64,000 nucleotides of DNA from assembly GCF_011742555.1 (NCBI RefSeq), contig NZ_JAAQQR010000011.1, positions 60,166 to 124,165 on the forward strand, in the 5' to 3' direction. This stretch comes from Luteibacter jiangsuensis (GTDB lineage: Bacteria > Pseudomonadota > Gammaproteobacteria > Xanthomonadales > Rhodanobacteraceae). A model generated the notes under the pieces. That model worked only from the letters and a program-made list of their open reading frames with translations. It was not told where the DNA came from and ran no database searches. Positions within the stretch are counted from its first letter, which is position 1. Each line of letters begins with the position of its first letter. Position numbers and translations under genes: made by a program. Shown here piece after piece: positions 1 to 9,087 of the stretch.

Positions 1-1161
1 CTGGATCGCACGCCTTTCTACGCCGAGTCCGGCGGTCAGGTCGGGGACACCGGCACGCTGCGCAATCCTTCGGGCGCCTTTGCGGTGACCGATACACAGA
101 AGGTGGGTGGCGCCTTCTTCGCGCACTTCGGCACCTGGCAAGGCTCCGCGCCGCTGGAAAAGGGCGCTGCGGTGTCGGCTTCGGTCGATGCGGCACAGCG
201 CCAGGCCACGGTCCTCAACCACTCCGCAACGCACCTGCTTCACGCCGCGCTTCGCCAGGTTCTGGGCGACCACGTGGCGCAGAAGGGCTCGCTGGTGGCG
301 CCGGAGCGCCTGCGTTTCGACTTCTCGCACCTGAAGGCGGTGACTCCCGAGGAGCTTGCCCAGGTCGAGCGCATGGTCAATGAGGAGATCCGGCGCAACG
401 CGGAAGCGGAAGTGCACCACATGGGCTACGACGAGGCGATCGATTTCGGAGCCATCGCCCTGTTTGGCGAGAAGTACGGCGCCGAGGTGCGCGTGCTGAA
501 GATGGGCGGCTTCTCCACGGAGCTCTGCGGCGGCACGCATGTGAGCCGCACGGGCGACATAGGCCTGTTCAAGATCGTTTCGGAATCGGGCGTGGCCGCG
601 GGCGTGCGTCGTATCGAAGCCGTGACAGGTGCGGGGGCCATGGCCCGTGTGGCCGAGGAAGAACGCATCCTGGGCGAGGTCTCCGGCCTTCTGGCCGCCA
701 CCGGCGACGACGTGGTCGAGAAGCTGCGCCAGCTCTTCGACCGCCAGAAGAAGCTCGAGCGTGAGATCGAATCGTTCAAGGCCAAGGCCGCCACGTCCGC
801 CTCCGCCGACCTCGCGTCGAGCGCCGTCGACGTCGCCGGCATCAAGGTCGTCGCCGCCCGCCTCGAAGGTCTGGACGCGAAGTCGCTGCGCGACAGCATG
901 GACGTTCTGAAACAGCGACTTGGCGACTGCGCCATCGTCCTGGCCGGTGCAGTGGATGGCCGCGTCTCGCTCGTCGCGGGCGTGGGTGGCGCCGCACTGG
1001 GCAAGGTGAAGGCCGGCGATCTGGTGGCCGAAGTGGCGTCCCACATCGAAGGCAAGGGCGGCGGTCGCCCCGACATGGCCCAGGGCGGCGGCCTGGATAC
1101 CCCGGCGCTGCCAGGCATCCTTGCCGGTATCCCCGCCTGGGTGGAGGCGCGCCTGCGCTGA
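1..1161 (+). CDS. alaS: Alanyl-tRNA synthetase, C-terminal part (5' end outside window)
   Basis: Charges tRNA-Ala with alanine and clears mischarged Ser/Gly. The frame is open from base 1, so the catalytic N-terminus lies upstream of the window; 386 codons remain. The visible part starts with the FYAESGGQVGDTG motif. The editing domain follows with its zinc/active-site signatures (NHSATHLLHAAL and CGGTHVSRTGDIG), then a coiled-coil stretch and the C-Ala/DHHA1 domain with its Gly-rich end (GGGRPDMAQGGG). The order alaS then csrA is typical of gammaproteobacteria. No defect is seen in the visible part. Confidence 0.97.
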   Translation: MDRTPFYAESGGQVGDTGTLRNPSGAFAVTDTQKVGGAFFAHFGTWQGSAPLEKGAAVSASVDAAQRQATVLNHSATHLLHAALRQVLGDHVAQKGSLVAPERLRFDFSHLKAVTPEELAQVERMVNEEIRRNAEAEVHHMGYDEAIDFGAIALFGEKYGAEVRVLKMGGFSTELCGGTHVSRTGDIGLFKIVSESGVAAGVRRIEAVTGAGAMARVAEEERILGEVSGLLAATGDDVVEKLRQLFDRQKKLEREIESFKAKAATSASADLASSAVDVAGIKVVAARLEGLDAKSLRDSMDVLKQRLGDCAIVLAGAVDGRVSLVAGVGGAALGKVKAGDLVAEVASHIEGKGGGRPDMAQGGGLDTPALPGILAGIPAWVEARLR

Positions 1162-1232
1162 ACGGGAGGTAGCCGAAGCGGTCGCCAGGTGTCGCAACCG
1201 CGCCCTGGCGCACGTATTCACGGCTTCGTGCG

Positions 1233-1262
1233 TTGCGCACCCCTGTTTGGCTCGGCTAGTAT
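1233..1262 (+). promoter_or_regulatory. Candidate sigma-70 promoter for csrA
   Basis: The 303-base gap between alaS and csrA holds TTGCGC at 1233-1238 and TAGTAT at 1257-1262, spaced by 18 bases, giving an untranslated leader of roughly 200 bases before csrA. This rests on consensus matching by eye only. Nothing else was recognised in the gap. Confidence 0.3.
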
Positions 1263-1464
1263 CATCCGAATGTCGAGAAGCATCCTTCGGCATCGGTCCC
1301 TTCGGATCGCGATGGCAGGACAGCTGGTCAGCGACACACACAACTAGAGCCGGGGAAGGCAATCGGCCTTCGATGGTCGAAACGTCGATCCATTGACGGC
1401 AAGCACTCGGGGTGAGGTTGTCGTTGGTGGGGAAGCCAATACCTGATTTTATGGAGTATCAATC

Positions 1465-1662
1465 ATGCTGATTCTGACCCGCCGGGTCGGTGAAACCCTG
1501 ATGATCGGCGACGAGGTGACCGTCACCGTTCTGGGTGTGAAGGGTAACCAGGTGCGCATCGGCATCAATGCGCCGAAGAACGTCGCGGTTCATCGCGAAG
1601 AAATTTACCAGCGCATCAAGAACGAGAACGATCCCACCGGCCACTCCGGGGACGACCAGTAA
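1465..1662 (+). CDS. csrA: Carbon storage regulator CsrA/RsmA
   Basis: Small dimeric RNA-binding protein that controls translation and stability of mRNAs by binding GGA motifs; a global regulator of carbon flow, motility and biofilm. The 65-aa product starts [16 protein letters not shown] and has the whole CsrA fold, including the R44-region [10 protein letters not shown] motif. The C-terminal tail after residue 55 is acidic and variable, as is common. It stands alone between alaS and tRNA-Ser. The start is the ATG whose product begins at the universally conserved MLILTR. Confidence 0.97.
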   Translation: MLILTRRVGETLMIGDEVTVTVLGVKGNQVRIGINAPKNVAVHREEIYQRIKNENDPTGHSGDDQ

Positions 1663-1711
1663 AGACTTTACGGCCGATGCAAGGGCAAGTATCCTTGCTG
1701 GCTCGTTACAC

Positions 1712-1804
1712 GGAGAGTTGCCCGAGAGGCCGAAGGGGCTCCCCTGCTAAGGGAGTATAGGGTCAAAAGCCTTATCGAGGGTTCGAATCCCTCACTCTCC
1801 GCCA
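1712..1804 (+). tRNA. tRNA-Ser(GCU)
   Basis: A 93-base class II tRNA. The 5' GGAGAGT pairs with 3' ACTCTCC, and the anticodon loop CTGCTAA gives anticodon GCT. There is a long variable arm, a GGTTCGAATCC T-arm and an encoded CCA end. Confidence 0.95.
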
Positions 1805-1809
1805 GTTAC

Positions 1810-1837
1810 GCAAAGCGCCCCGTCAGGGGCGTTTTGC
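1810..1837 (+). terminator. Intrinsic terminator after tRNA-Ser
   Basis: Inverted repeat GCAAAGCGCCCC / GGGGCGTTTTGC with a GTCA loop, just downstream of the tRNA. It may also serve the convergent glycosidase gene. Confidence 0.7.
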
Positions 1838-1853
1838 GTTTGTAAGACCCTCG

Positions 1854-3845
1854 TCAGGAAGCGAGCTTCGGGAACGACGTGATCCGCAGCTTGGCTCCGG
1901 CATAGGGCACGAGCCTAAGCGTCGTGTAAGGCTCGTCCTCCGGCGCCGGTTTCGCGGGCACTGGATCGGCCGCTCCTTCTTCCGCCTTCCATGCAACGAG
2001 GCGCCCTCGCACGGAGAGCGTCATCGCAGGGGTTGCACCGGCGAACGGGCGCGGCCCGACGGCATGTTGCTCGACCTTGCCCGGCTCGCCTGCCGCATAG
2101 TTCCACTGCGACGTCGGATACACCTGCCAATCGTTGGTGAGGCCGCGCTTGCGCCATTTGACCCATGCTTCGCCGACAGGCAGGGAAAACACGAGTGCGC
2201 CGCGGGTGAAGCTGACCGAATCGTTGAATCCGGTCTCGGTCACCACATCGGCGGGGAAGGAGAGTTCGATTCGGTCCCCGGCCGACCATTGCCGTTCCAC
2301 GGTGACGAAGCCGGCCCCGGCGGAGGCTTGCACGGTTTCGCCGTTGACCTTCACCGACGGCGCACGACACCAGCCTGGCAGGCGCAGGCGCACCGGGAAG
2401 GCAACGGGTGACGCCGGCCGCAGCGTGATGGCGATGTTGTCGCGGAACGGATAGTCGGTTTCCTGTTCGATCTCGATCGGTACGCCGCGCGCCATTGTGC
2501 GGACATGGCAGGGCGCATAGACGGCCGCGGCAAGACCGCCGTCCGCGCAGGCCATCCACAGGCTTGCCGTCAGCTTCGGCCAGCCCTGGTGGAAGTTGGC
2601 CGTGCAGCATCCGAAGTGAGGATCGAGGCCGAAGAGATTCGCTTCCGGCCCGTTCGTGGTCCAGGGCCGGCGATGCAGGCTGCATTCCACCTGGTTGGGC
2701 TGCTGATCGTACTGATGAGCCCACATGTCGTCGGTGAAGGCGGCCGGCAACGCGTTGAAGGCGATGCGTTCGATGCGGTCGCCGAGCACGGCGTCGCCGG
2801 TGATCGCCAGCGCCGTTTCCAGCGAATACATGGCTTCCACCACCGCGCACAGTTCGATGCCCTGCGAGGGGCTACGGCCGGCAAGGTGTTCGTCGCCGGA
2901 GAACATGCCGTTCGGAAGGCCGTGATAACGATCCAGCTGCTCGAGCTGGTGATGAATGGCGGCGCGGTCGTCCGCACTGCGCGAGATCAGCGACCATACC
3001 GGCGATGCCTTCAGTGCCTGCGCGACGTTGACGCCATGCACCTGCAATCCGTCGTCTTCCATGAAGGCATTCTTGTTCTTGGCTTCGACCATCTTGGCAT
3101 CGGTCTTTTCCTTGAACGGGTAGTTCACGTACATGGCCTGCCAGTCGTAGCCCTGCTTCTTCAGCAGCGCGGCCAGTTCGAGGAGCTTCGGGTCCTGCGT
3201 GCGTGAATACAGCCAGAGGATCGAGGCCACTTCGTCCTGCCAGCGCATGCGGCCCCAGTCGCGCAACGGGCGCCCTGGCAGGGCACCGAGCTGGTAATGG
3301 AAATACCGCGTCATGAAGGGAACGACACGCGCGTCTCCGGTCAGCTCCTGGTACTGCGTCAGCACCTTGAGCATGACCATGCGTGGCCACCAGTCGTCGT
3401 TGCTCTTCGGACCGAACATGCCGTTGGGCCAGGGATTTTCGAGCGTCCACTCGATGAAGCGATGCGCTTTCGCTTTCAATGCCGGTGAATCGAGCTGCCA
3501 CGCCAGGGGCAGCAGTCCGTCCACGAAATAAGGCCCGCGCTCCCACGATTCGCCCTTGCCGCCGAGCCATCCGCTGTTCGGACCGAGGTCCGGCCATGTC
3601 TCGTCCACCCGGCCGCCGAGCCCTTCCGCTTGCACTTCCAGCTGGCGCTTCAGCCAGCCGGCGGGGCGGATGGAGCCGGCCGGAAGCAACTGGAACGGTT
3701 GCGGTGCGAGAGTGGCGGGAGGGAATACGGCCGTAGAGGCCGGCCTCGTCGTTGCACCGCTTTCCACGGGAATCCAGGATGCCAGCGCGCCGAGAGCGGA
3801 CGCCTGAAGAAAACCCCGGCGCCCCGGACGGATCGGATCGTGCAT
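1854..3845 (-). CDS. GH127/GH146-like beta-L-arabinofuranosidase (DUF1680), Tat-exported
   Basis: 663-aa predicted glycoside hydrolase releasing beta-L-arabinofuranose or a related sugar from plant-type glycans. The N-terminus has a twin-arginine signal (GRRGFLQASALGALASW), so it is probably folded before export. The alpha/alpha-barrel region spans about residues 50-430, followed by beta domains. The zinc/nucleophile signature known for GH127 is visible: E387-x-C388 (VECSLHR) and the Cys pair C413-C414 in GCCTANFHQGWPK. It is monocistronic and convergent with csrA/tRNA-Ser, with no sugar-uptake genes alongside. Family assignment is firm; the substrate is inferred. Confidence 0.85.
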   Translation of the reverse strand: MHDPIRPGRRGFLQASALGALASWIPVESGATTRPASTAVFPPATLAPQPFQLLPAGSIRPAGWLKRQLEVQAEGLGGRVDETWPDLGPNSGWLGGKGESWERGPYFVDGLLPLAWQLDSPALKAKAHRFIEWTLENPWPNGMFGPKSNDDWWPRMVMLKVLTQYQELTGDARVVPFMTRYFHYQLGALPGRPLRDWGRMRWQDEVASILWLYSRTQDPKLLELAALLKKQGYDWQAMYVNYPFKEKTDAKMVEAKNKNAFMEDDGLQVHGVNVAQALKASPVWSLISRSADDRAAIHHQLEQLDRYHGLPNGMFSGDEHLAGRSPSQGIELCAVVEAMYSLETALAITGDAVLGDRIERIAFNALPAAFTDDMWAHQYDQQPNQVECSLHRRPWTTNGPEANLFGLDPHFGCCTANFHQGWPKLTASLWMACADGGLAAAVYAPCHVRTMARGVPIEIEQETDYPFRDNIAITLRPASPVAFPVRLRLPGWCRAPSVKVNGETVQASAGAGFVTVERQWSAGDRIELSFPADVVTETGFNDSVSFTRGALVFSLPVGEAWVKWRKRGLTNDWQVYPTSQWNYAAGEPGKVEQHAVGPRPFAGATPAMTLSVRGRLVAWKAEEGAADPVPAKPAPEDEPYTTLRLVPYAGAKLRITSFPKLAS

Positions 3846-3957
3846 TCGTCATTCCCCTCTCGCTGCCTGCCTCAGCCTGAATATGTACTACTTTTCGCTT
3901 CGGGGAAAGTGAGAATCGGGATGCCTTGCGTTGCACTCGTCGGCTTCGTCTCGATCG

Positions 3958-5331
3958 TTACGCACGAGGATGGCACGCAGCGAGCGCTTGCACGCTGTCG
4001 AACACGGGCAAACGCACGCGTACGGTCAAACCGCCTTCCGCTCGGTTTTCCAGGACGATATCGCCGCCGTGGCCGCGTACCGCGGAACGGGCGGCGGCCA
4101 GGCCAAGACCGACTCCGCCGGTCTGACGGTTGCGCGACGCCTCGATCCTGTAGAACGGACGAAAGACGGCCTCATGAAGCTTTTCGGGAATGCCAGCGCC
4201 ATCGTCGTCGATGGTCACCTCGATACCATCTTCTGTCTCCTGCATGGTCACGGCGGCCCGCGTGCCGTACTTGACGGCATTCTCCACGAGGTTGGAAAAG
4301 GTGCGCCTGAGACTCAAGGGGCGGCCCGTGTACGCGACGCTCCCGGCGTGATGGAATGCCACATCGCTCCCGGCGTCGCGGAAGTTGTCCACGACGGTGT
4401 TCACCAGTTCGGAGAGGTTGAAACGCGTGGCTTCCTCCTGCTCGCTGTCGTCGCGAAAGAAGGCGAGCGCCGAATCCACCATGGCCCGCATGTCGTCCAC
4501 GTCGCGGAAGAGCCTGCGCTGCTGCTCCTCGTCTTCGACGAACTCGCCCCTGAGGCGCATGCGGGTCAACGGGGCCCTCAGGTCGTGCGAGATGGCCGCC
4601 AGCATGTATGTGCGATCGGCGACGTAACGTTTTACTCGCGCCTGCATGTCGTTGAAGGCGTGGGCAGCCATACGGAATTCCAGCGGCCCGGCCGACTCCA
4701 TGGGCGGCGCATTGACGTCGGCACCGAAGCGTTGTGCCTGGCGCGCGAATTTCTCCATCGGGCGTGCGAGGCGGCGGCTGGCAAGCGCACCCACGGCGAC
4801 GCTCCCGGCCAGTGCGAAGATGCCGGTGAGCACGTTACGCGCCCATGGATTGAGGCCCCAACTGCGCTCGGGTGCGACGAACAGCAACCACGAACCATCG
4901 GAAAGGTCGATGGCCAATGCATATTTGGTGGTAGGTGTTCCGTCGACGCCCGGGTCGCCCGGTTCGGAGCCGAGCACGCGGACGTTCTGCCGGCCGATCA
5001 GGTCGCGGAGCCTGGCCGTGACGCCGACGTAGGTATCGTCGCGGCGCATCGGCAAGGCATCGTCGTTCGGAAACCATTCCACGGAATAGACATCCCCTCG
5101 CGCGGCGCGCGCCAACCGTGGGCGCATGTCGCGCGGGGCGCTGTCGATCAAGCGCACCACAGCCGCCGCCTGTTCCACGATGCCGATGTCCTTGATGCCG
5201 GGTTTCGCCCAGACGCCGGCGAACTGCACGAAGGCGGCGTTCATCGCCGCGGCGACGAGCAACGCCATCATGATGTTCATGGCAAACCAGCGGCTGAGGG
5301 TGTCCGCCGCCCAGCGTCGGCGGAGCATCAC
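3958..5331 (-). CDS. Sensor histidine kinase (EnvZ/RstB type)
   Basis: 457-aa inner-membrane sensor kinase paired with the response regulator upstream, whose last four bases overlap this start (ATGA). Transmembrane segments lie at about residues 18-40 and 166-186, with a periplasmic sensor region of about 125 residues between. A HAMP domain follows (about 187-238), then HisKA with the phospho-acceptor His249 in AAISHDLRAPLTRMR. The HATPase domain has N box LVENAVKYG, G1 DDDGAGIP and G2 GGVGLGLAA. The stimulus cannot be deduced from sequence; neighbours give no hint. Confidence 0.92.
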   Translation of the reverse strand: MMLRRRWAADTLSRWFAMNIMMALLVAAAMNAAFVQFAGVWAKPGIKDIGIVEQAAAVVRLIDSAPRDMRPRLARAARGDVYSVEWFPNDDALPMRRDDTYVGVTARLRDLIGRQNVRVLGSEPGDPGVDGTPTTKYALAIDLSDGSWLLFVAPERSWGLNPWARNVLTGIFALAGSVAVGALASRRLARPMEKFARQAQRFGADVNAPPMESAGPLEFRMAAHAFNDMQARVKRYVADRTYMLAAISHDLRAPLTRMRLRGEFVEDEEQQRRLFRDVDDMRAMVDSALAFFRDDSEQEEATRFNLSELVNTVVDNFRDAGSDVAFHHAGSVAYTGRPLSLRRTFSNLVENAVKYGTRAAVTMQETEDGIEVTIDDDGAGIPEKLHEAVFRPFYRIEASRNRQTGGVGLGLAAARSAVRGHGGDIVLENRAEGGLTVRVRLPVFDSVQALAACHPRA

Positions 5332-6035
5332 TGACGCTCCACGGCGGACGCGAAGATGTAACCTACATTGCGCACGGTGCGGATGATCTCCGGATCGCCA
5401 GGGTCTTCCTCGATCTTCCGTCGCAAGCGACTCACCTGTACGTCGATGCTGCGATCGAACGCGTCGTGCGCAGGCCCGCGGGACAGGTCGATCAGCTGCT
5501 CACGCGTAAGGATGCGTTGCGGGTGTTGGGCGAACGCCACCAGCAGGTCGAACTCGCCACTGGACAGCGGTGTGAGCGTCATGTCCGACGATCGCAATTC
5601 GCGCCGCAGGATATCCAGCCGCCATCCACTGAAGCGGAACACCGGTGTGGCGTGTGCGTCGGATGCCTGGGGTGCTTCGCTGCGACGGAGCACGGCGCGC
5701 ACGCGTGCCAGGAGTTCGCGTGCGTCGAAGGGCTTCGTCACGTAGTCGTCGGCACCGAGTTCGAGGCCCACGATCCTGTCGGTGGGGTCAGTGACGCCGG
5801 TCACCATGATGACCGGCAGCTTCCCGCCACCACGCAGCCGCTTGCACAGGCTGAATCCATCTTCGCCGGGAAGCATGACGTCGAGGATCACCAGGTCATA
5901 GGTGGTCCGCGCAAGCCGTGCGTCCATGGCGGCCCCGGAGCCGGCGGTGTCGGCTTCGAAGCCATGCTTCTGGAAGAACAGCTGCAGGAGGGAACGAATT
6001 TCCTCGTCGTCGTCCACGATGAGAATTCGCTGCAT
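5328..6035 (-). CDS. OmpR-family response regulator
   Basis: Two-component DNA-binding regulator, about 235 aa. The receiver domain has the acidic pair DDDEE near the N-terminus, phospho-acceptor Asp in LVILDVMLPGEDGF, a conserved Thr (MVTG) and Lys (VTKPF). A winged-helix C-terminal domain follows (LTPLSSGEFDLL, RSIDVQVSRLRRKIE). It is co-transcribed with the kinase through a 4-base overlap. The start chosen is the ATG at 6035 giving MQRILIVDD; ATG codons at 6047 and 6095 in the same frame would add 4 or 20 residues. Confidence 0.93.
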   Translation of the reverse strand: MQRILIVDDDEEIRSLLQLFFQKHGFEADTAGSGAAMDARLARTTYDLVILDVMLPGEDGFSLCKRLRGGGKLPVIMVTGVTDPTDRIVGLELGADDYVTKPFDARELLARVRAVLRRSEAPQASDAHATPVFRFSGWRLDILRRELRSSDMTLTPLSSGEFDLLVAFAQHPQRILTREQLIDLSRGPAHDAFDRSIDVQVSRLRRKIEEDPGDPEIIRTVRNVGYIFASAVERQ

Positions 6036-6196
6036 GGAAGGGGCCATCCCGGTGCGGAAAGCACCTATATAGGGCTCCCCAGGGCGTTTTGTCATTTATT
6101 TCTGCGCGGAAACAATATGTCGGCCCAGACGCAAACAGGAGAAACGGCGTACGCAATCGAGGGGCAGGCTTGGACAAACCTTCGCCGGAGTCCTCC

Positions 6197-7045
6197 ATGT
6201 CTCGCCAGTCCACCCCACCGTTTCCCTCGCTCACGAACAGCCGCGCGCGGAGGCCCCTACGCCGCCGCTCCGGCGCCCGCCGGATGGCCGTTGCGGCGGC
6301 GATGTCCGCGACCATCCTGACCGGCTGCTCGCATCGCGTCAGACTCAACGATCCGGCATCGGAGCCCTCGGCCTCCACAAGGAAGGAAGAACCGATCAAT
6401 CGTGCCGTGTTCGCCTTCAACAAGGGTCTGGATCACGCGATCATCCGCCCGGTGGCACGCGGGTATTCGCACCTGCCGGCACCGGTGAAGGGTGGCGTGC
6501 ACAATTTCTCCCAGAACCTGCGCGAGCCACTGGTGTTCGCCAACGACCTGCTACAGGCGAATTTCCTTCGCTCCCTCAATACCGCGGGCAGGTTCCTGAT
6601 CAACAGCACGATCGGTGTCGTCGGCATCTTCGACGTGGCCGGCCACTGGAACATGCCGCATCACAGCGCCGACCTGGGACAGACCTTCGGCGTATGGGGC
6701 ATGGGTCCGGGGCACACCGTGGAACTGCCGGTGTTCGGATCGTCGAACGTTCGCGATGCGGTGGGACGCATCCTGTCCATGAGCCTGTACAACCTCGGCG
6801 ACAACTCGGACACGGTCTCGACAGTGAATACCGTCGGCACCGTGGGAGGCATCGTGGACGGGCGTGCGCGCGCACTTCCGCTCACCGACAAGCTGGAACG
6901 CTCCGACGACTACTACGCCGCGCTGCGCGACGTTTCAGCGGAGCGTCGCGCACGTTTCGTGGAAGAAGGGCGCGAAGGCGCCGTACACCAGCCGGAGCAG
7001 CGTGGCGATGGCCGCGCGGCGACCGGGTTGCCGATGAATCCTTGA
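6197..7045 (+). CDS. mlaA: MlaA (VacJ) phospholipid-transport lipoprotein
   Basis: Outer-membrane lipoprotein that removes mislocalised phospholipids from the outer leaflet and passes them to the Mla retrograde system. Lipobox ILTGC with Cys44 follows a long Arg-rich n-region. The MlaA core follows (EEPINRAVFAFNKGLDHAI, FLINSTIGVVGIFDVA, LGQTFGVWGMGPG). The start at 6197 is the most plausible ATG. The rest of the Mla operon is absent here, as is usual in this order where mlaA can be detached. Confidence 0.9.
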   Translation: MSRQSTPPFPSLTNSRARRPLRRRSGARRMAVAAAMSATILTGCSHRVRLNDPASEPSASTRKEEPINRAVFAFNKGLDHAIIRPVARGYSHLPAPVKGGVHNFSQNLREPLVFANDLLQANFLRSLNTAGRFLINSTIGVVGIFDVAGHWNMPHHSADLGQTFGVWGMGPGHTVELPVFGSSNVRDAVGRILSMSLYNLGDNSDTVSTVNTVGTVGGIVDGRARALPLTDKLERSDDYYAALRDVSAERRARFVEEGREGAVHQPEQRGDGRAATGLPMNP

Positions 7046-7049
7046 GGAC

Positions 7050-7313
7050 ATGGCCATGATCTGGAAGCTCGCAACTCCCTGGCACGTCCCTGCGGCACAA
7101 TCGCCCGCACGGCTGCTTCGCGACACATGGCTCGTGCTGACCGCTGCGAGTCGCATAGAGCCGAACCGCGCACGTCGGTTGGCCTGGTACCGGGAAGATC
7201 CCATTGTTGCACTGGGATCGCGCACTGCCGAGGAACTCGTCGGCGAAGGCGAAGCAGCGCGGCTTATCGCGCTGATCCGCGCTATCGACAGGATGGAGCG
7301 TGCAGGGCATTGA
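7050..7313 (+). CDS. Small DUF2384-like (Xre/MbcA/ParS antitoxin C-terminal type) protein
   Basis: 87-aa protein starting 4 bases after mlaA, with GAGG 5 bases before the ATG. The C-terminal half (DPIVALGSRTAEELVGEGEA, then RLIALIRAI) matches the pattern of the DUF2384 toxin-binding domain of Xre/MbcA antitoxins: a 'Lg.rtp.el' turn followed by a helix. The usual N-terminal Xre HTH is lacking, as is an adjacent RES-domain toxin. It may be an orphan antitoxin-like domain or an unrelated small protein; function unknown. Confidence 0.6.
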   Translation: MAMIWKLATPWHVPAAQSPARLLRDTWLVLTAASRIEPNRARRLAWYREDPIVALGSRTAEELVGEGEAARLIALIRAIDRMERAGH

Positions 7314-7377
7314 GCAAAGCGAATCCGATGCCGAGGACAGTCTTACAGCCCGGCAGGGTTCTGGCTCGGCGCAACGA

Positions 7378-7407
7378 AAAAGGCCCACCTTTCGAGGCGG
7401 GCCTTTC
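7378..7407 (+). terminator. Intrinsic terminator
   Basis: AAAGGCCCACC / GGCGGGCCTTT stem around a TTTCGA loop with flanking A and T runs. It lies after the mlaA pair and before the leftward tRNA-Pro, and could act in both directions. Confidence 0.65.
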
Positions 7408-7436
7408 ATCGTCAAGCCGGACAGCACTTGAAATAT

Positions 7437-7513
<77 letters not shown>

Positions 7514-7667
7514 ACGGGAGCCGCGTATATTAGCCGTGGGGCGGTGCCTTGGCAACAGGTCCTCGCACTTTTTTTACATGGCCGCCGGGGGCCGGGCATG
7601 GCCCATCTGCTAATCTATGCGGCTGCCGCATGGCGGCGTCCGTACAGCCTGTCCGAAGAGGAATTGC

Positions 7668-9053
7668 ATGGCACTCACCCCGGCCCGCACCATGCCCGGT
7701 GTTCTCGAGCTTCTGCCGCTCGACCAGATCGCGTTCCAGCGCATGCTGGACACGATTCGCCGCAATTACGAGCGCTTCGGCTTCCTGCCGATCGAAACCC
7801 CGGTCATCGAATACAGCGACGTGCTGCTGACGAAGACGGGTGGCGAGACCGAGCGCCAGGTCTACTTCGTCCAGTCCACCGGGGCCCTTGGGGCGGCGGC
7901 GGAGAAGGGCGGGGTGCCGGAGCTGGCCCTGCGCTTCGACCTGACCGTGCCCCTGGCCCGGTACGTGGCCGAGCACGAGCACGATCTCAGCTTTCCGTTC
8001 CGCCGCTACCAGATGCAGCGCGTCTATCGCGGCGAGCGCGCGCAGCGCGGGCGCTTCCGCGAGTTCTACCAGTGCGACATCGACGTCATCGGCAAGGACT
8101 CCTTGTCGGTACGGTATGACGCCGAGATTCCGGCGGTGATCTACAGCGTCTTTCGCGACCTGAACATCGGCCCGTTCACCATCCAGCTGAACAACCGCAA
8201 GCTGATGCGCGGTTACTTCGAGAACCTGGGCATCGCCGACGCCGAGCAGCAGATGCTCGTGCTGCGCGAGGTGGACAAGCTCGACAAGCGCGGCCCGGAC
8301 TACGTGCGCGACACCCTCACGGGCGAGGCATTCGGGCTGTCGTCGGAGGTGGCGACCAGGATCCTCGACTTCGTCCAGGTGCGCTCCACCTCGGTGGCGG
8401 ATGCATTCGCGAAGCTCGACGCCCTGGGCACGGGTTCGGACACGTTCGAGCAGGGCAGGGCGGAGCTCAAGGAAGTGCTTGCCATGATCCGTGACTTCGG
8501 CGTGCCGGAGACGCATTTCGCGCTCAACCTGTCGATCGCGCGCGGCCTGGACTACTACACGGGTACCGTTTACGAGACGACGCTCAACGACCATCCGGGC
8601 ATCGGTTCCATCTGTTCGGGCGGGCGCTACGAGAACCTTGCCGGCCAGTACACCAAGTCGCACCTGCCGGGCGTGGGCATCTCCATCGGCCTCACCCGCC
8701 TGTACTGGCAGCTGCGCGACGCCGGGCTCGTGTCCACCGCGCAGAGCACGGTCGATGTGCTTGTCACACAGATGGACGCGGCCCAGTTGCCCACCTACCT
8801 CGCGGTGGCCGGCGAGCTGCGCAACGCGGGCATCGCCACCGAGGTGGTGCTGGAAGGCGGCAAGCTGGGCAAGCAGTTCAAGTATGCCGATCGTGCCGGC
8901 ATCCGCTTCGTGGTCGTCATCGGTGAGGACGAAATCGCCAAGGGCGTGGTCACCGTGAAGGATCTGCGCCGCGAAGACCAGTTCGAGGTGTCGCGCGCCG
9001 ATCTGGTGAAGACGCTGCGCGTCGAATTGGCCCAGGCCGAAATCGGCCGCTGA
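7668..9053 (+). CDS. hisS: Histidyl-tRNA synthetase
   Basis: 461-aa class II synthetase that charges tRNA-His. Motif 2 region [23 protein letters not shown], split as [12 protein letters not shown] and [13 protein letters not shown], is clear. The histidine-specific signature [11 protein letters not shown] and the motif 3 region follow, then a C-terminal anticodon-binding domain (about residues 360-461). The start at 7668 is preceded by GAGGAA, 6 bases upstream, and gives [11 protein letters not shown]; an in-frame ATG 51 bases upstream lacks a good site. It is followed after 34 bases by the ammonia-lyase gene. Confidence 0.95.
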   Translation: MALTPARTMPGVLELLPLDQIAFQRMLDTIRRNYERFGFLPIETPVIEYSDVLLTKTGGETERQVYFVQSTGALGAAAEKGGVPELALRFDLTVPLARYVAEHEHDLSFPFRRYQMQRVYRGERAQRGRFREFYQCDIDVIGKDSLSVRYDAEIPAVIYSVFRDLNIGPFTIQLNNRKLMRGYFENLGIADAEQQMLVLREVDKLDKRGPDYVRDTLTGEAFGLSSEVATRILDFVQVRSTSVADAFAKLDALGTGSDTFEQGRAELKEVLAMIRDFGVPETHFALNLSIARGLDYYTGTVYETTLNDHPGIGSICSGGRYENLAGQYTKSHLPGVGISIGLTRLYWQLRDAGLVSTAQSTVDVLVTQMDAAQLPTYLAVAGELRNAGIATEVVLEGGKLGKQFKYADRAGIRFVVVIGEDEIAKGVVTVKDLRREDQFEVSRADLVKTLRVELAQAEIGR

Positions 9054-9087
9054 CCCTCCCTCTCATCGACGTCCCACGGCCCAACCC

